Shown in pieces: positions 8,453-17,637 of a stretch of DNA of 64,000 bases. The DNA is from an uncultured Saprospiraceae bacterium (GTDB lineage: Bacteria; Bacteroidota; Bacteroidia; Chitinophagales; Saprospiraceae), in assembly GCA_938015435.1 (NCBI GenBank), contig CALLPN010000006.1, positions 228,502 through 292,501 on the forward strand, read 5' to 3'. Numbering within the stretch: the stretch's first letter is position 1; every line of letters begins with the position of its first letter. The notes under the pieces were generated by a model, which saw only the letters and a program-made list of their open reading frames with translations, searched no databases and had not been told where the DNA came from. Position numbers and translations under genes: made by a program.

Positions 8453-9589
8453 ATGTCAAATGCAACTATAGACCTTCCAAAATTATATGACGCTGCGGCG
8501 GACTTCATGCCTTTATTAGGTACTGATTACCTTGAGCTCTATGTGAGTAATGCTAAGCAAGCAGCGCACTTCTATAAAGCGGCTTTTGGATTTCAATCAT
8601 ACGCATACAAAGGATTAGAAACAGGAAGTAGAGAGTTAGAATCTTATGTAGTGATCCAAGATAAAATTAGATTGATATTGACTTCTCCATTGAAAAGTGG
8701 AACTGATGTAGGAAAGCATATAGACAAGCATGGTGATGGTGTGAAGGTGATTGCTCTATGGGTAGATGATGCTACTTACGCTTACGAGGAAGCAATGAAG
8801 CGTGGCGCAACGCATTATATGAAACCTACTGTCGAAGAAGATGAAGGCGGAAGAGTAGTGCGATCAGGAATCTATACTTACGGTGAGACGGTTCATGTTT
8901 TTGTAGAGAGAAAAGATTACAACGGATTATTTTTACCTGGATATAGAAAGTGGGAAACGCCAAGCTATAATCCTGAGCCTACGGGTCTCAAATATGTCGA
9001 TCACATGGTTGGTAATGTAGAGTTAGGTCGAATGAATCATTGGGTAAAATTCTATCAAGAAGTATTAGGTTTTGCACAGATACTTTCGTTTGATGATAAA
9101 GATATATCAACAGAGTATACAGCTCTTATGAGTAAGGTCATGAGTAATGGAAATGGCCGAATCAAGTTTCCAATCAATGAACCTGCAGAAGGAAAGAAGA
9201 AATCTCAGATCGACGAATATCTTGACTTCTATGAAGGAGAAGGGGTACAGCATATCGCAGTAGCAACTGATGATATTATAGGTACGATCAAGGAACTGAC
9301 AAGTAGAGGAATCGAATTCCTTAGGGTGCCAGATTCGTATTACGATATGCTTGCTGAGCGTGTAGGTAATATAGATGAAGATATCGAAGCCTTACGTCCA
9401 TTAGGCATACTTGTGGATAGAGATGATGAAGGGTATCTACTTCAGATATTTACTAAGCCAGTAGAGCCAAGACCAACAATGTTTTTTGAAATAATCCAAC
9501 GTAAAGGAGCCACTTCATTTGGTAAAGGAAACTTCAAAGCATTATTCGAAGCCATAGAAAGAGAACAAGAACTGAGAGGAACTCTGTAA
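8453..9589 (+). CDS. hpd: 4-hydroxyphenylpyruvate dioxygenase
   Basis: This non-haem Fe(II) enzyme turns 4-hydroxyphenylpyruvate into homogentisate in tyrosine catabolism. The two glyoxalase-fold halves are visible: DYLELYVSNAKQAAHFY near the N-terminus and YVDHMVGNV from residue 181. The three iron ligands are His184 (YVDHMVG), His267 (GVQHIAV) and Glu346 (FFEIIQR). The C-terminal helix (GKGNFKALFEAIE, about 357-369) that gates the active site is intact. The start is the ATG at 8453, giving 378 residues, the family length; an in-frame TTG upstream is ignored. No hmgA or fah lies beside it. A divergent MarR regulator and operator suggest control by substrate or product. Confidence 0.96.
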   Translation: MSNATIDLPKLYDAAADFMPLLGTDYLELYVSNAKQAAHFYKAAFGFQSYAYKGLETGSRELESYVVIQDKIRLILTSPLKSGTDVGKHIDKHGDGVKVIALWVDDATYAYEEAMKRGATHYMKPTVEEDEGGRVVRSGIYTYGETVHVFVERKDYNGLFLPGYRKWETPSYNPEPTGLKYVDHMVGNVELGRMNHWVKFYQEVLGFAQILSFDDKDISTEYTALMSKVMSNGNGRIKFPINEPAEGKKKSQIDEYLDFYEGEGVQHIAVATDDIIGTIKELTSRGIEFLRVPDSYYDMLAERVGNIDEDIEALRPLGILVDRDDEGYLLQIFTKPVEPRPTMFFEIIQRKGATSFGKGNFKALFEAIEREQELRGTL

Positions 9590-9614
9590 AAGTTAAATTA
9601 CAAAGGATTTAAAT

Positions 9615-9676
9615 TCCAAACTCCAAAGCGATATACGAAGAGATTTTCTTCACTAGCTTTGAAGTTTGGATTTTTT
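9615..9676. terminator. Intrinsic terminator after hpd
   Basis: TCCAAACTCCAAAGC (9615-9629) pairs with GCTTTGAAGTTTGGA (9656-9670) with one mismatch, and TTTTTT follows at 9671-9676. It ends the hpd transcript. An A-rich flank on the other side may let it serve the convergent lipoprotein gene as well. Confidence 0.75.
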
Positions 9677-9699
9677 ATTTAAAACGATATTAAATTGCT

Positions 9700-10233
9700 T
9701 TACCTCACTTTTTCAAACAGGTACATGTTACCATCAGATGGGGTAGAATCTCCATACATGTATTGATCACAAAAAGTCGTAATACCCATCCTAATACTAA
9801 GGTCGGGCGTAGTATTAATTCTATGAGAAAAAGATGCGGGAGTATTAATCAAGCTTGTTTCTATATCCCAAATATGAGTAGTCATGGTATCTAAATGACC
9901 ATCATTGTAATTAAAGATGAGCTCAAATTCCGTAATTGTAAAAGAGATACAAGGCTGAGATACCTTAGGAACCCATCCTTCTCCATGTCCTATTAATTTC
10001 CATTCTCCGATAAGGTTGTTTCTAACGTCCGAAGCATCTGATAATCTCGTAGCAAAACAATCATCCATTATATTACGTTCCTCTTCGCTGATGTATCCAT
10101 CATTACTATCGTCATCTTGTACAAAATTACAGTCCAATGAGAGTAAATGATCATCGCTCTTGGCACAAGACAATATGGATATACTAATAGCAATAATAAT
10201 TACCATTGAAGGAGAAATAAATGAATTTATCAT
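9700..10233 (-). CDS. Lipoprotein with lipocalin-like region
   Basis: The 177-residue product has a hydrophobic N-terminus ending in a lipobox (SILSC, Cys at about 23), so it is probably a lipid-anchored envelope protein. An acidic stretch, DDDSNDGYISEEE (about 40-52), resembles an EF-hand/dockerin calcium loop. The later part, LIGEWKLIGHGEGWVP...ISFTITEF, has the 'GxWxL' start of the lipocalin-like domains common in Bacteroidota lipoproteins. The role is unknown. It is the last gene before the hpd terminator, with 61 bp to the upstream membrane-protein gene. Confidence 0.6.
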   Translation of the reverse strand: MINSFISPSMVIIIAISISILSCAKSDDHLLSLDCNFVQDDDSNDGYISEEERNIMDDCFATRLSDASDVRNNLIGEWKLIGHGEGWVPKVSQPCISFTITEFELIFNYNDGHLDTMTTHIWDIETSLINTPASFSHRINTTPDLSIRMGITTFCDQYMYGDSTPSDGNMYLFEKVR

Positions 10234-10294
10234 CTTAATAGATTTGTTGTTTATTACTAAGACGCAATTGTAATAATTTTGGTTGGTATCTAGG

Positions 10295-10747
10295 CTATTT
10301 GTTTTTTTTAGACAAAAAAATATTAAGTATTAAAACAACTTGAGCAATCAGAAATAGACCAATGCCCAATGCAATAACAGAATCAATATTCCAAGAAGCT
10401 TCTTGAAAACAAGTCATATAGAAAGTACCCATTATCGCGAGAGTCAATAAGCTATGAAAGTTAGTCATCCACTTGGTGAGTGAGTTACTTCTCTGAGACC
10501 AATAAATGAATCCAAACACTAAAGATAAAATGCTTATAGTTACCACTAAATAATGAAACATAATTACATAGGTACTATTATTCCATTGTAAATCTACGGT
10601 GCCATGCTTCACAAACATAGACGAAGCTATAACAACCATAATTGCAAAGAACCAATAACTATGAATAGGAATAGTAGTTTGATTTTTAATGGGAATAGTA
10701 TTTTCCGATAACTGTTCTTGTCTATTGAATGTCTTTTTATTTTTCAC
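10295..10747 (-). CDS. Small four-helix membrane protein of unknown function
   Basis: The 150-residue protein has four hydrophobic helices (about 30-46, 60-80, 93-111 and 122-144) and a lysine-rich C-terminus (SKKNK), so both ends are probably cytoplasmic. I recognise no family. The start is a GTG that overlaps the end of the SRPBCC/AHSA1 gene by 11 bp, so the two are likely co-translated. It may serve the same cellular task, but the neighbours give no clear clue. Confidence 0.65.
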   Translation of the reverse strand: MKNKKTFNRQEQLSENTIPIKNQTTIPIHSYWFFAIMVVIASSMFVKHGTVDLQWNNSTYVIMFHYLVVTISILSLVFGFIYWSQRSNSLTKWMTNFHSLLTLAIMGTFYMTCFQEASWNIDSVIALGIGLFLIAQVVLILNIFLSKKNK

Positions 10748-11162
10748 AGTATTCTTTTAGTCTATTTAGAAAATAATTCCATCCTCCTTCACAGCTCTCA
10801 CGTTCAAATTCTGGAATGTCAGATGGGAATGATTCTAGTCCAGTACAAATAACACTTAGGTCCGAACCTTGTTCATTGCCTTCTATCGTAAATTGAGAGT
10901 AGGATAGGCCTGCGTATTCTGCATATTGCCAAGAGTACGTTATTGATTTTTTATCAGTGATTTCGGTTACTTCCCATTGGTGGGTAAACGTCTTTCCTTC
11001 ATTTCGAATAATGAAAGAAGTAGAGAAACCGATTTTTGCTTGAAAGTCTGGTATATCTGTGAAGTACCATTGTTTCATTTCACTTGGAAGAGTGATAGCG
11101 TCCCATATTTTTTGAATGGGCGCATTAATATTTCTACTAACTACTATGGGCTTACGATTCAT
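10737..11162 (-). CDS. SRPBCC/AHSA1-domain protein
   Basis: The START-like AHSA1 fold is visible from IVVSRNINAPIQKIWDAIT (strand 1 and helix 1) through LPSEMKQWYF, ITYSWQYAEYAGLSYSQFTIE and the C-terminal helix GGWNYFLNRLKEYCEK. Such proteins have a hydrophobic pocket and bind small lipophilic ligands; the specific job is rarely known. I start at the ATG at 11162 (141 residues), which begins directly before the domain and leaves 7 bp after the GNAT gene. An ATG at 11201 would overlap that gene by 32 bp. Likely operon: GNAT, this gene, membrane protein. Confidence 0.75.
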   Translation of the reverse strand: MNRKPIVVSRNINAPIQKIWDAITLPSEMKQWYFTDIPDFQAKIGFSTSFIIRNEGKTFTHQWEVTEITDKKSITYSWQYAEYAGLSYSQFTIEGNEQGSDLSVICTGLESFPSDIPEFERESCEGGWNYFLNRLKEYCEK

Positions 11163-11169
11163 TAGACTA

Positions 11170-11676
11170 TCATTTTTTATACCAATTACAGATGATATCA
11201 TCTCCTGGAAATTTTTCTGTTTTATAATGTTCCATGCCTAATTTCTGTAAGACTCTACATGATGCTATATTCTCAGGGTAGGCGAGTCCTACGATTTGTT
11301 TCAGACCAAGATCTTTGAAACCAAATTCCATAACAGGAATACATGACTCTGTGGCGATCCCTTTACCCCAATATTCAGGTAGAAATCTATAGCCTATATC
11401 TGTTTCGCCAATAGCTGCTTCCCACTTGAGCCCAGAGAATCCTATTACTTTGTTGTCTGGTTTGTAGATGACAGCAAATCGCCCATATCCGTGCACCTCG
11501 TAATCTCTATGCCAGATAGTTGTAATAATCTTCTGTGCGTCTTGTAAGCTTGTGATTTGTGTATCGCCAGTATATCGCATCACTTCCGGGTGTGAGTTGA
11601 AGGCAAGGACTTCTTCGACGTCACTATCTACAAATGCACGAAGTATTAACCTATCGGTTTCTATTACTTTTTTCAT
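11170..11676 (-). CDS. GNAT N-acetyltransferase (RimJ/RimL type)
   Basis: The 168-residue protein opens with ETDRLILRAF, the standard start of the RimJ/RimL-like Acetyltransf_3 group, and contains IGFSGLKW, IGYRFLPEYWGKGIATES (acetyl-CoA pyrophosphate loop) and VLQKLGMEHYKTE (last strand). It should transfer an acetyl group from acetyl-CoA to an amine, such as a protein N-terminus or a small molecule; the substrate cannot be inferred. It heads the three-gene cluster that continues with the AHSA1 protein. Confidence 0.88.
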   Translation of the reverse strand: MKKVIETDRLILRAFVDSDVEEVLAFNSHPEVMRYTGDTQITSLQDAQKIITTIWHRDYEVHGYGRFAVIYKPDNKVIGFSGLKWEAAIGETDIGYRFLPEYWGKGIATESCIPVMEFGFKDLGLKQIVGLAYPENIASCRVLQKLGMEHYKTEKFPGDDIICNWYKK

Positions 11677-11801
11677 GTAAGCTCTCTTTGGCTAAGATGT
11701 TATCTTGTTATTTAGATTAAATGCAGTTTTTAGCAGATGAGTCCATATAGTAGACTTGTACTATTGTTATACATTTAGAAAATCTAAAACATAAAGATAC
11801 A

Positions 11802-12281
11802 ATGAAAAATATATTCTCAATACTGCTGATCATTTGCTTTTGTAGCACCAGTATCATGGCTCAGACAACTTCATCTGAGGTATTACCCAAGTATATACCA
11901 ACTGATCAAAATTTACATAATACTATCGTAGAATTGGACAAGAAGTTTTTTGATTCTTATAATACTTGTGATCTAATCGTACAAGAGAAATTGATTGCAG
12001 AAGATTTAGAATTTTATCACGACCAAGGAGGATTACTTACTTCTAAGCCTCAACTCATACAAGCATTAAAAGATAATATCTGTAATAAAGTAACGAGAGA
12101 ACTGATAGAAGGAACGATCGAAGTTTATCCAATTCCTGGATACGGTGCGATACAAATGGGCTGGCATCAATTCCATAATAGCCAAGAGCCAAATAGTAAG
12201 CCTAAGCCTAGTAAATTTGTCACGTTATGGAAACAAGACGGTTCGGAATGGCAAATTACAAGAGTGATAAGCTTACATTAA
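11802..12281 (+). CDS. Secreted NTF2-like (DUF4440) protein
   Basis: The 159-residue product has a signal peptide (about 1-20, ending SIMAQ) and then an NTF2-like alpha+beta cone: LDKKFFDSYNTCD, LIAEDLEFYHDQGG, KPQLIQALKDNI and the closing strand TLWKQDGSEWQITRVISLH. This is the DUF4440/SnoaL-like pattern. Members bind ligands or are enzymes of many kinds, so no reaction can be assigned. Its stop codon overlaps the convergent histidine kinase gene by 4 bp. Confidence 0.8.
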   Translation: MKNIFSILLIICFCSTSIMAQTTSSEVLPKYIPTDQNLHNTIVELDKKFFDSYNTCDLIVQEKLIAEDLEFYHDQGGLLTSKPQLIQALKDNICNKVTRELIEGTIEVYPIPGYGAIQMGWHQFHNSQEPNSKPKPSKFVTLWKQDGSEWQITRVISLH

Positions 12282-13570
12282 AATCGTACTTTAAATTCAG
12301 TCCACGTAGTTTTAGGATTTGTCTGTAGGCTAAAGTCAGTATTGTGGGAGGTCAGTATGTCTCGGATCAACATTAGACCAACACCTTGACCTGTTGGTTT
12401 TGTACTGAAGAAAGGAGTAAATATTTTGTGAGCTATTTTATTAGGAATTCCTTCACCATTGTCAGATATAATTACAGTTGTTGGATATTCAGTACAACTG
12501 ATTTTTATATCTCCATCTTCATGTATGGCTTCTATAGCATTTTTGATTATGTTGGACAATGCCTGTTCTAGTAACAGTTTGTCACCAGTGATGGTGACAG
12601 GATGCTTAGGTAAATCAAATTCGATTGAGATATCTAGCTCTTTCGCTTTTGGGATAAACAGTTGCCCACTTTTTTTGAGCAATAATGTAAGATCCATTTT
12701 TTGCATCTGTGGTTCTGGTAATCTTAATATCGATGCATAGTTGGCCATGAATTTTCCTAGGCCTAAATTTCTATCTCTCGCGATTTCTAGTGACTCTTTG
12801 AGCAACGGATCATCACCTTCTTTAAACCCATATTCCACGACAGTATCTAGTATTGAATTAACAGCTCCCATACTGTTATTTACTTCGTGTGCCATCATGC
12901 GTATTATCTTTCCGAAAGCATCCTTTTGGGTTTTTAGCATTTCGGTAGAGAGATCATCAATCAGGATAAATTTTCTTTTAAATCCTTTATGGACCACTTC
13001 ATTGATTTGTACTTTATATTTATCTATTCCATTCACCTCAATAAGTGTAGGATCGTTATTCGCTATCTTTTGTATTCTAGGTATAAGCTCACTGGTGTAT
13101 TGGTCTAGTCGCTTGTCAGTCCAGTTGTCTGTGATATCAAGAATCTCGGCAGCAGATGGATTTACATTAGATAGCTTACCATCGTAATCCATGATAATGA
13201 TACCAAGGGGAGTAACTTCTATTAAGTTTTGTAGAAAATAACTTTGACCAGTCATGAGCGTTCGCTCTTCCCTGAGTCGATCGATCATCTGATTGTAAGT
13301 CTCAATAAGGTTATTGATTTCAAAGGATCCAGTCTTGGTATACTTGATACTGAAATCAGCATCGGCAATAGCATCTACACCAGATTGCATAAGTTGAATC
13401 GGTTTGATAAATCCTTTGTACAATTCATAGCTTAGAAATAAACTAAAGACTACTAATAATTCAGTCCCTAAGAATAACCATTTGTTATCTTCTAATAATT
13501 GATAGATCACAAGGATGAGTACCGTATGAATGATTGCTATGAAGAGAATATATTTAAATCTTAGGCTCAT
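12278..13570 (-). CDS. Membrane histidine kinase of an NtrBC-type two-component system
   Basis: The 430-residue kinase has two transmembrane helices (about 7-24 and 31-49) with almost no periplasmic loop, so it probably senses within or near the membrane. A HAMP-like linker (50-102) and a PAS domain (about 112-205, VTPLGIIIMDYDGKLSNVNPSA) follow. The phospho-acceptor is His228 (MMAHEVNN). The ATPase boxes are N (NIIKNAIEA), G1 (ISDNGEGIP) and G2 (GQGVGLML). It overlaps the upstream NtrC-type regulator by 17 bp, which marks them as partners. The pair lies directly after the MacAB-like efflux genes, so control of that exporter is likely. Confidence 0.9.
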   Translation of the reverse strand: MSLRFKYILFIAIIHTVLILVIYQLLEDNKWLFLGTELLVVFSLFLSYELYKGFIKPIQLMQSGVDAIADADFSIKYTKTGSFEINNLIETYNQMIDRLREERTLMTGQSYFLQNLIEVTPLGIIIMDYDGKLSNVNPSAAEILDITDNWTDKRLDQYTSELIPRIQKIANNDPTLIEVNGIDKYKVQINEVVHKGFKRKFILIDDLSTEMLKTQKDAFGKIIRMMAHEVNNSMGAVNSILDTVVEYGFKEGDDPLLKESLEIARDRNLGLGKFMANYASILRLPEPQMQKMDLTLLLKKSGQLFIPKAKELDISIEFDLPKHPVTITGDKLLLEQALSNIIKNAIEAIHEDGDIKISCTEYPTTVIISDNGEGIPNKIAHKIFTPFFSTKPTGQGVGLMLIRDILTSHNTDFSLQTNPKTTWTEFKVRF

Positions 13571-14927
13571 GCGGAATACCGTATTTTTCTAATCTGCGAT
13601 AAAGAGAACTTCGAGTAATTCCTAATGCTCTCGATGCGCTACTTATACTATGGTTATGTTTCGCCAAAGCTTTTTTAATGGTTTGTATTTCCATCTCTTG
13701 TAGATTTAATTCACTGGATTGATCGACACTTTGAGAAGGGAAATTGAAGCAAGGCATAAAGTCTTTGATCGTCAGATCTTTCTTCTTCATATTGAGAAGG
13801 AATGTACGCTCAGTTATATTTTTGAGCTGACGTATATTACCTTTGTACTCTTGCTGTGATATCCATCTGAAAGTATCATCATCAATATACGGAATATCTG
13901 CATCATACAAAGCGGCTATATTCTTAATAAAATGCTTTACTAATGCTGGAATATCTGATCGCCTTTCTCGTAGGGGAGGAAGATGAATGTTTAAGAGATT
14001 GATACGATAATATAAATCTTCTCTAAAGTCACCAGTATTAGCCATAATAGCAAGATCACGATTAGTAGCACTGATTACTCTTACGTCACTCCTTATGGTG
14101 TTACTTGATCCTAATGGTTCGAATGTTCGCTCTTGGAGTACTCTGAGCATCTTTACTTGATTGCTTAGTGGAAGCTCACCGATCTCATCTAGAAATATGG
14201 TACCTCTATTGGCTTTACTAAATCTTCCTTCTCTATCGTCATACGCACCAGTAAATGCTCCTTTTTTATGACCAAACATCTCACTTTCAAATAACTCAGT
14301 AGGAATCCCTCCGAGATTAACTTTTACAAACTCTTCTTCAGATCTATGACTTTGATTATGAATAGCCTCAGCTACTAATTCTTTACCAGTGCCACTTTCT
14401 CCAGTGATCAGTACACTCGCTTCCGTCGCTGCAACACGATTGACCAGTTCCATGATTTGACTCATCTCCTCACTGTTTCCAATGATATTATAGTCGTTTG
14501 AGATGTTTCCTCTCGATTGTGTTATTGAAGCGGATTGATCGTGATGAAGTGAGAGAATACTCTTGATAGAATCTACCAGATCTTTGTTATCCCAAGGCTT
14601 AGCCATAAAATCCTTGGCTCCTATTTTCATACCTTCCACGGCCAGCTGCACAGTAGCCCAGCCAGTCATCAATATTACAGAGATATGAGGATATTCTTCC
14701 CTGATCATTCTAAGCAACTTAAGACCTTGCTTACCTGAAGTATCAATAGTAAAATTCATGTCTAATAGAATAAGCTTAGGGTCAAACTCTTCTATAGTTT
14801 CGAGAGCGATAGTCGGATGATGGATCGCTGCAGTCTCGTAATTCTTTTTATTAAGTAATAATCTAAGGCTCGTACAGACTGTGCGGTCGTCGTCTATGAT
14901 TAGTATTTTGGTTTTGGCGTTGGTCAT
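13554..14927 (-). CDS. Sigma-54-dependent NtrC-family response regulator
   Basis: The 457-residue protein has an intact receiver (acidic D12-D14, phospho-acceptor Asp56 in LLDMNF, Thr88, Lys110). Its AAA+ domain carries Walker A GESGTGKE (177-184), the sigma-54 contact loop GAFTGA (224-229) and the arginine-finger region LPPLRERRSDIP. A Fis-type HTH (about 418-455, SISSASRALGITRSSLYRRL) closes it. It should activate RpoN promoters when phosphorylated by the overlapping kinase. The efflux operon directly upstream, with a 16-bp palindrome before its first gene, is the likely target. Confidence 0.93.
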   Translation of the reverse strand: MTNAKTKILIIDDDRTVCTSLRLLLNKKNYETAAIHHPTIALETIEEFDPKLILLDMNFTIDTSGKQGLKLLRMIREEYPHISVILMTGWATVQLAVEGMKIGAKDFMAKPWDNKDLVDSIKSILSLHHDQSASITQSRGNISNDYNIIGNSEEMSQIMELVNRVAATEASVLITGESGTGKELVAEAIHNQSHRSEEEFVKVNLGGIPTELFESEMFGHKKGAFTGAYDDREGRFSKANRGTIFLDEIGELPLSNQVKMLRVLQERTFEPLGSSNTIRSDVRVISATNRDLAIMANTGDFREDLYYRINLLNIHLPPLRERRSDIPALVKHFIKNIAALYDADIPYIDDDTFRWISQQEYKGNIRQLKNITERTFLLNMKKKDLTIKDFMPCFNFPSQSVDQSSELNLQEMEIQTIKKALAKHNHSISSASRALGITRSSLYRRLEKYGIPHEPKI

Positions 14928-15001
14928 AATATAAAGACTAAGTTAATCAATGTAGCGTTGCAAATTCGAAATATTTATTTTATCATATCTCAACGAAATA
15001 G

Positions 15002-15033
15002 GGCGGAATGAGCAATGGTAGACCCATTCCGCC
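15002..15033. other. GC-rich hairpin between permease and response regulator
   Basis: GGCGGAATG (15002-15010) and CATTCCGCC (15025-15033) are perfect complements around a 14-nt loop, the most GC-rich spot in this region. No U-run follows in the operon direction, so partial termination or mRNA processing between the transporter and regulator genes is more likely than a classic terminator. Confidence 0.5.
15011..15026 (-). promoter_or_regulatory. Possible sigma-54 promoter of the response regulator
   Basis: Read on the minus strand, TGGGTCTACCATTGCT has GG and GC at the exact -24/-12 spacing with a good TTGCT, but CA is missing after TGG. It lies ~85 bp before the regulator ATG, within the hairpin loop. 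This would allow autoregulation; it is tentative. Confidence 0.3.
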
Positions 15034-15056
15034 ACTTTGTATATGGGGTTTTGTAA

Positions 15057-16220
15057 TTAGTCTTCATGTAGCGAGTTAGCAGGAGTAATCCTTGCGGCTT
15101 GGATCGCAGGAAATAGAGCACATAACATGACTAATGCTAACATGATTAGTGATGAATAGGCTACAGCTCTATAGAACAAGGAATCATCATATTCCGTAAC
15201 ATCGAGCAAAGGAATCTGTATGACAAAGAAAATACCTACTACTAATGCAAAACCAGTTAATATTAGCATTTCGATAATAAACTGCTTAGTGATATCAAAG
15301 CCATCTGCACCTAATGCTTGCCTCAATCCGATCTCTGCTTTTCGCTTGTTGATGTTGTACCACAATACTCCGAATAAACCTAAGGCAACATTGAGACATA
15401 AGAATATACAAACACCCATCAACCCATACAATAACATCCAACTTTCATCACTCGAGTCTTTTTTTCTCTTGTCAAGAGTTTGGATACTACTTCCTGTAGT
15501 TTTAGTAGTATTGTTGACAAGGTGAGATAGTTTCTCAGCGTATGCCATTGTAGTGCCTGGACGTAGTTTGATTATGGCATTAGACGTTAACTCTGTATAT
15601 GGTTCTGGATCGAATCTTATATTATGAGCTTCTTCAAATTCTCCACCATAACGGTACTCATCTACTACGCCAATCAATCTTCGCTCACCGTGGAATAATA
15701 TAATACTATCTATCATTGACTTATCAGGATAGTAAGCAGTCATGAAGTTTTGATTGACTATCATCGGCCTGATGACCGCGTCTAGATCTTCTTCAGTAAA
15801 CCATCGACCTTCTGTGATATTCATATCCATCAGTTCTCCAAAGTCTTTATCTGCAGGAACGATTTGAGTTCGCATTGGGAATCCTCCTTCACTAGTGCCA
15901 TCGATCCATTGATTATTAGTAAACGGTGCGATACTATTAGTAAATGTTACACTTTCTATTTCTTCTTCAGCAAGAAGATTACTTTTGAGATTCTGCATAG
16001 TAGTCAGCGCATCGAGTGAGTCTTTGGCATCTATGTCATCTAGATTAATCATCCACCTATCCGCAGTTGCAAAGCCAAGAGGTTGAGATGTCTTGTCTAT
16101 ATTGAAAAACATATAAGCCAGTACAAAAAAGAGTACAACAAAGGCCAGTAATATCTCGATCAACATGAGTGCGTTAGATCTCTTCTTATTCCATATCAAT
16201 TTTAATATATGCTTGATCAT
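15057..16220 (-). CDS. MacB-type ABC permease (second of two)
   Basis: The 387-residue protein has the FtsX/MacB permease topology: one helix near the N-terminus (about 14-40), a large periplasmic domain (~45-265), and three C-terminal helices with the conserved cytoplasmic segment NKRKAEIGLRQALGADGFDI. The end, LFPAIQAARITPANSLHED, is the usual ending of such permeases. It has no fused ATPase; the separate ATP-binding protein lies upstream. Its start overlaps the preceding permease stop by 4 bp (ATGA), so translation is coupled. The two permeases probably form a heterodimer that drives export through the adaptor and outer-membrane factor of the operon. Confidence 0.9.
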   Translation of the reverse strand: MIKHILKLIWNKKRSNALMLIEILLAFVVLFFVLAYMFFNIDKTSQPLGFATADRWMINLDDIDAKDSLDALTTMQNLKSNLLAEEEIESVTFTNSIAPFTNNQWIDGTSEGGFPMRTQIVPADKDFGELMDMNITEGRWFTEEDLDAVIRPMIVNQNFMTAYYPDKSMIDSIILFHGERRLIGVVDEYRYGGEFEEAHNIRFDPEPYTELTSNAIIKLRPGTTMAYAEKLSHLVNNTTKTTGSSIQTLDKRKKDSSDESWMLLYGLMGVCIFLCLNVALGLFGVLWYNINKRKAEIGLRQALGADGFDITKQFIIEMLILTGFALVVGIFFVIQIPLLDVTEYDDSLFYRAVAYSSLIMLALVMLCALFPAIQAARITPANSLHED

Positions 16221-17554
16221 AACTTGTTTTCTTTTAGAGCGTTGACAATATTGAGTTTTGACATTCTATAAGCGGGTAAAAATCCTGATACCGCACCAAA
16301 CACTATTGTAATTAGGAAGCTGTATATGAAGAATTTGGTATTGAACACCATTGTACTAGATCCTAAGAACCCACTGTTGTTAAATATTTTGATATATGCA
16401 ATTGCGATACCTAATCCGATCAATCCACCTAGTGTCGTTTGAATAATATTCTCTATTACAAATTGTAAAACTATGTTTCCTTGGCTAGCACCAAATGCTT
16501 TTCTTACACCAATCTCGGAAGATCTTTCCATGATTCTACTCACATTGAGATTGATAAGATTAAGTGTTGGTAGTACAATGAAAAAGGATAATAGACCTAA
16601 GAGAACCCACTTCATAACGGAGAGACTTTTAGAAGCATCTTCATCACCATAAATACCTTGTGCATACATCTCGTTATATGTCTTAGACATAAAAATCAAT
16701 TCGTTGTACCCATCAGGTTTAGTTGGGTGATCCATGGGTACCAATGTAGCTGCGGTTTCAATCTCTTTTTTCAAAACATCAGGATCAGCACCAGGTTCTT
16801 TTTGTAATACCATGTTGAAGTAACCATGATAATAACTGTCTTGGTTAGCTAGAGTCATATTACTATATGGAATTACTAAGTCAGGTGAAATAAAAGGAAT
16901 GATTTTTCCTTTGTCTTCGTACAAGCCTATCACTTTAAAATTTTTACCATCTAACTCGATCTCTCTATCTACGACATTTTCTGTAGTACCAAAATACTCT
17001 TTTGCGGTTTTGGTTGAGATCACCATTACTTGATCCGCTTGTTCCATTTCCACTTTATCGAATACACGACCTTCTAGTATGTCATGATCAAATACTTCCC
17101 AATAGTTGGCATCTGCATACAATGTTTCTAAACTCACTTTTACGCCATTGACATATACATCATACTCTGCGTTGGTGAACAAGGTTTGATTGATTGATGA
17201 GGGTAGGTCACTTAGAAATTCTTCACCGATTCCATTATTCATACTACTATTCCATCTTGACGAACCTCGGCTTCTTGTTTCCATGGTCGTATCAAATACT
17301 TCTACACCATTCACCATAACAGTATCTATGACAGGAATCGTATCGAGATGTACTCTTTGTAATCTTAATGTTTCTATTAAGATCAAATCATCCTTGTTGG
17401 AGTTTGGCGAGTTGTTACCTAATTCGCCCTGAAGGAAAGAGAAGATGATCATCAAGATACCAAGTGTAAAGCTGATTCCGAACAGAGAGATGAAAGTGAA
17501 AAACTTTCGGCGAGCTAACACTCTCCATGCTAGTTTTATATAATTACTTATCAT
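16217..17554 (-). CDS. MacB-type ABC permease (first of two)
   Basis: The 445-residue permease has an N-terminal helix (about 19-41), a large periplasmic MacB_PCD-like domain, and three C-terminal helices framing SRIMERSSEIGVRKAFGASQGNIV and LPAYRMSKLNIVNALKENKL. It differs in length and sequence from the next permease, so this is a two-permease system. The ATPase gene sits 83 bp upstream, and the next permease overlaps by 4 bp. Substrates of such systems range from antibiotics to peptides and lipids; none can be named here. Confidence 0.9.
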   Translation of the reverse strand: MISNYIKLAWRVLARRKFFTFISLFGISFTLGILMIIFSFLQGELGNNSPNSNKDDLILIETLRLQRVHLDTIPVIDTVMVNGVEVFDTTMETRSRGSSRWNSSMNNGIGEEFLSDLPSSINQTLFTNAEYDVYVNGVKVSLETLYADANYWEVFDHDILEGRVFDKVEMEQADQVMVISTKTAKEYFGTTENVVDREIELDGKNFKVIGLYEDKGKIIPFISPDLVIPYSNMTLANQDSYYHGYFNMVLQKEPGADPDVLKKEIETAATLVPMDHPTKPDGYNELIFMSKTYNEMYAQGIYGDEDASKSLSVMKWVLLGLLSFFIVLPTLNLINLNVSRIMERSSEIGVRKAFGASQGNIVLQFVIENIIQTTLGGLIGLGIAIAYIKIFNNSGFLGSSTMVFNTKFFIYSFLITIVFGAVSGFLPAYRMSKLNIVNALKENKL

Positions 17555-17637
17555 TATTTTTAATTTTTTAGAGTTTTAACCTTAAAGTTTTAAACCTTAG
17601 AATGAACTTTTAAATCTAAACTTGGATTTAAGCTTTA

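Noticed and set aside
12741..13187. 148-residue plus-strand ORF
   Set aside because: It is antisense to the histidine kinase, whose motifs are complete.
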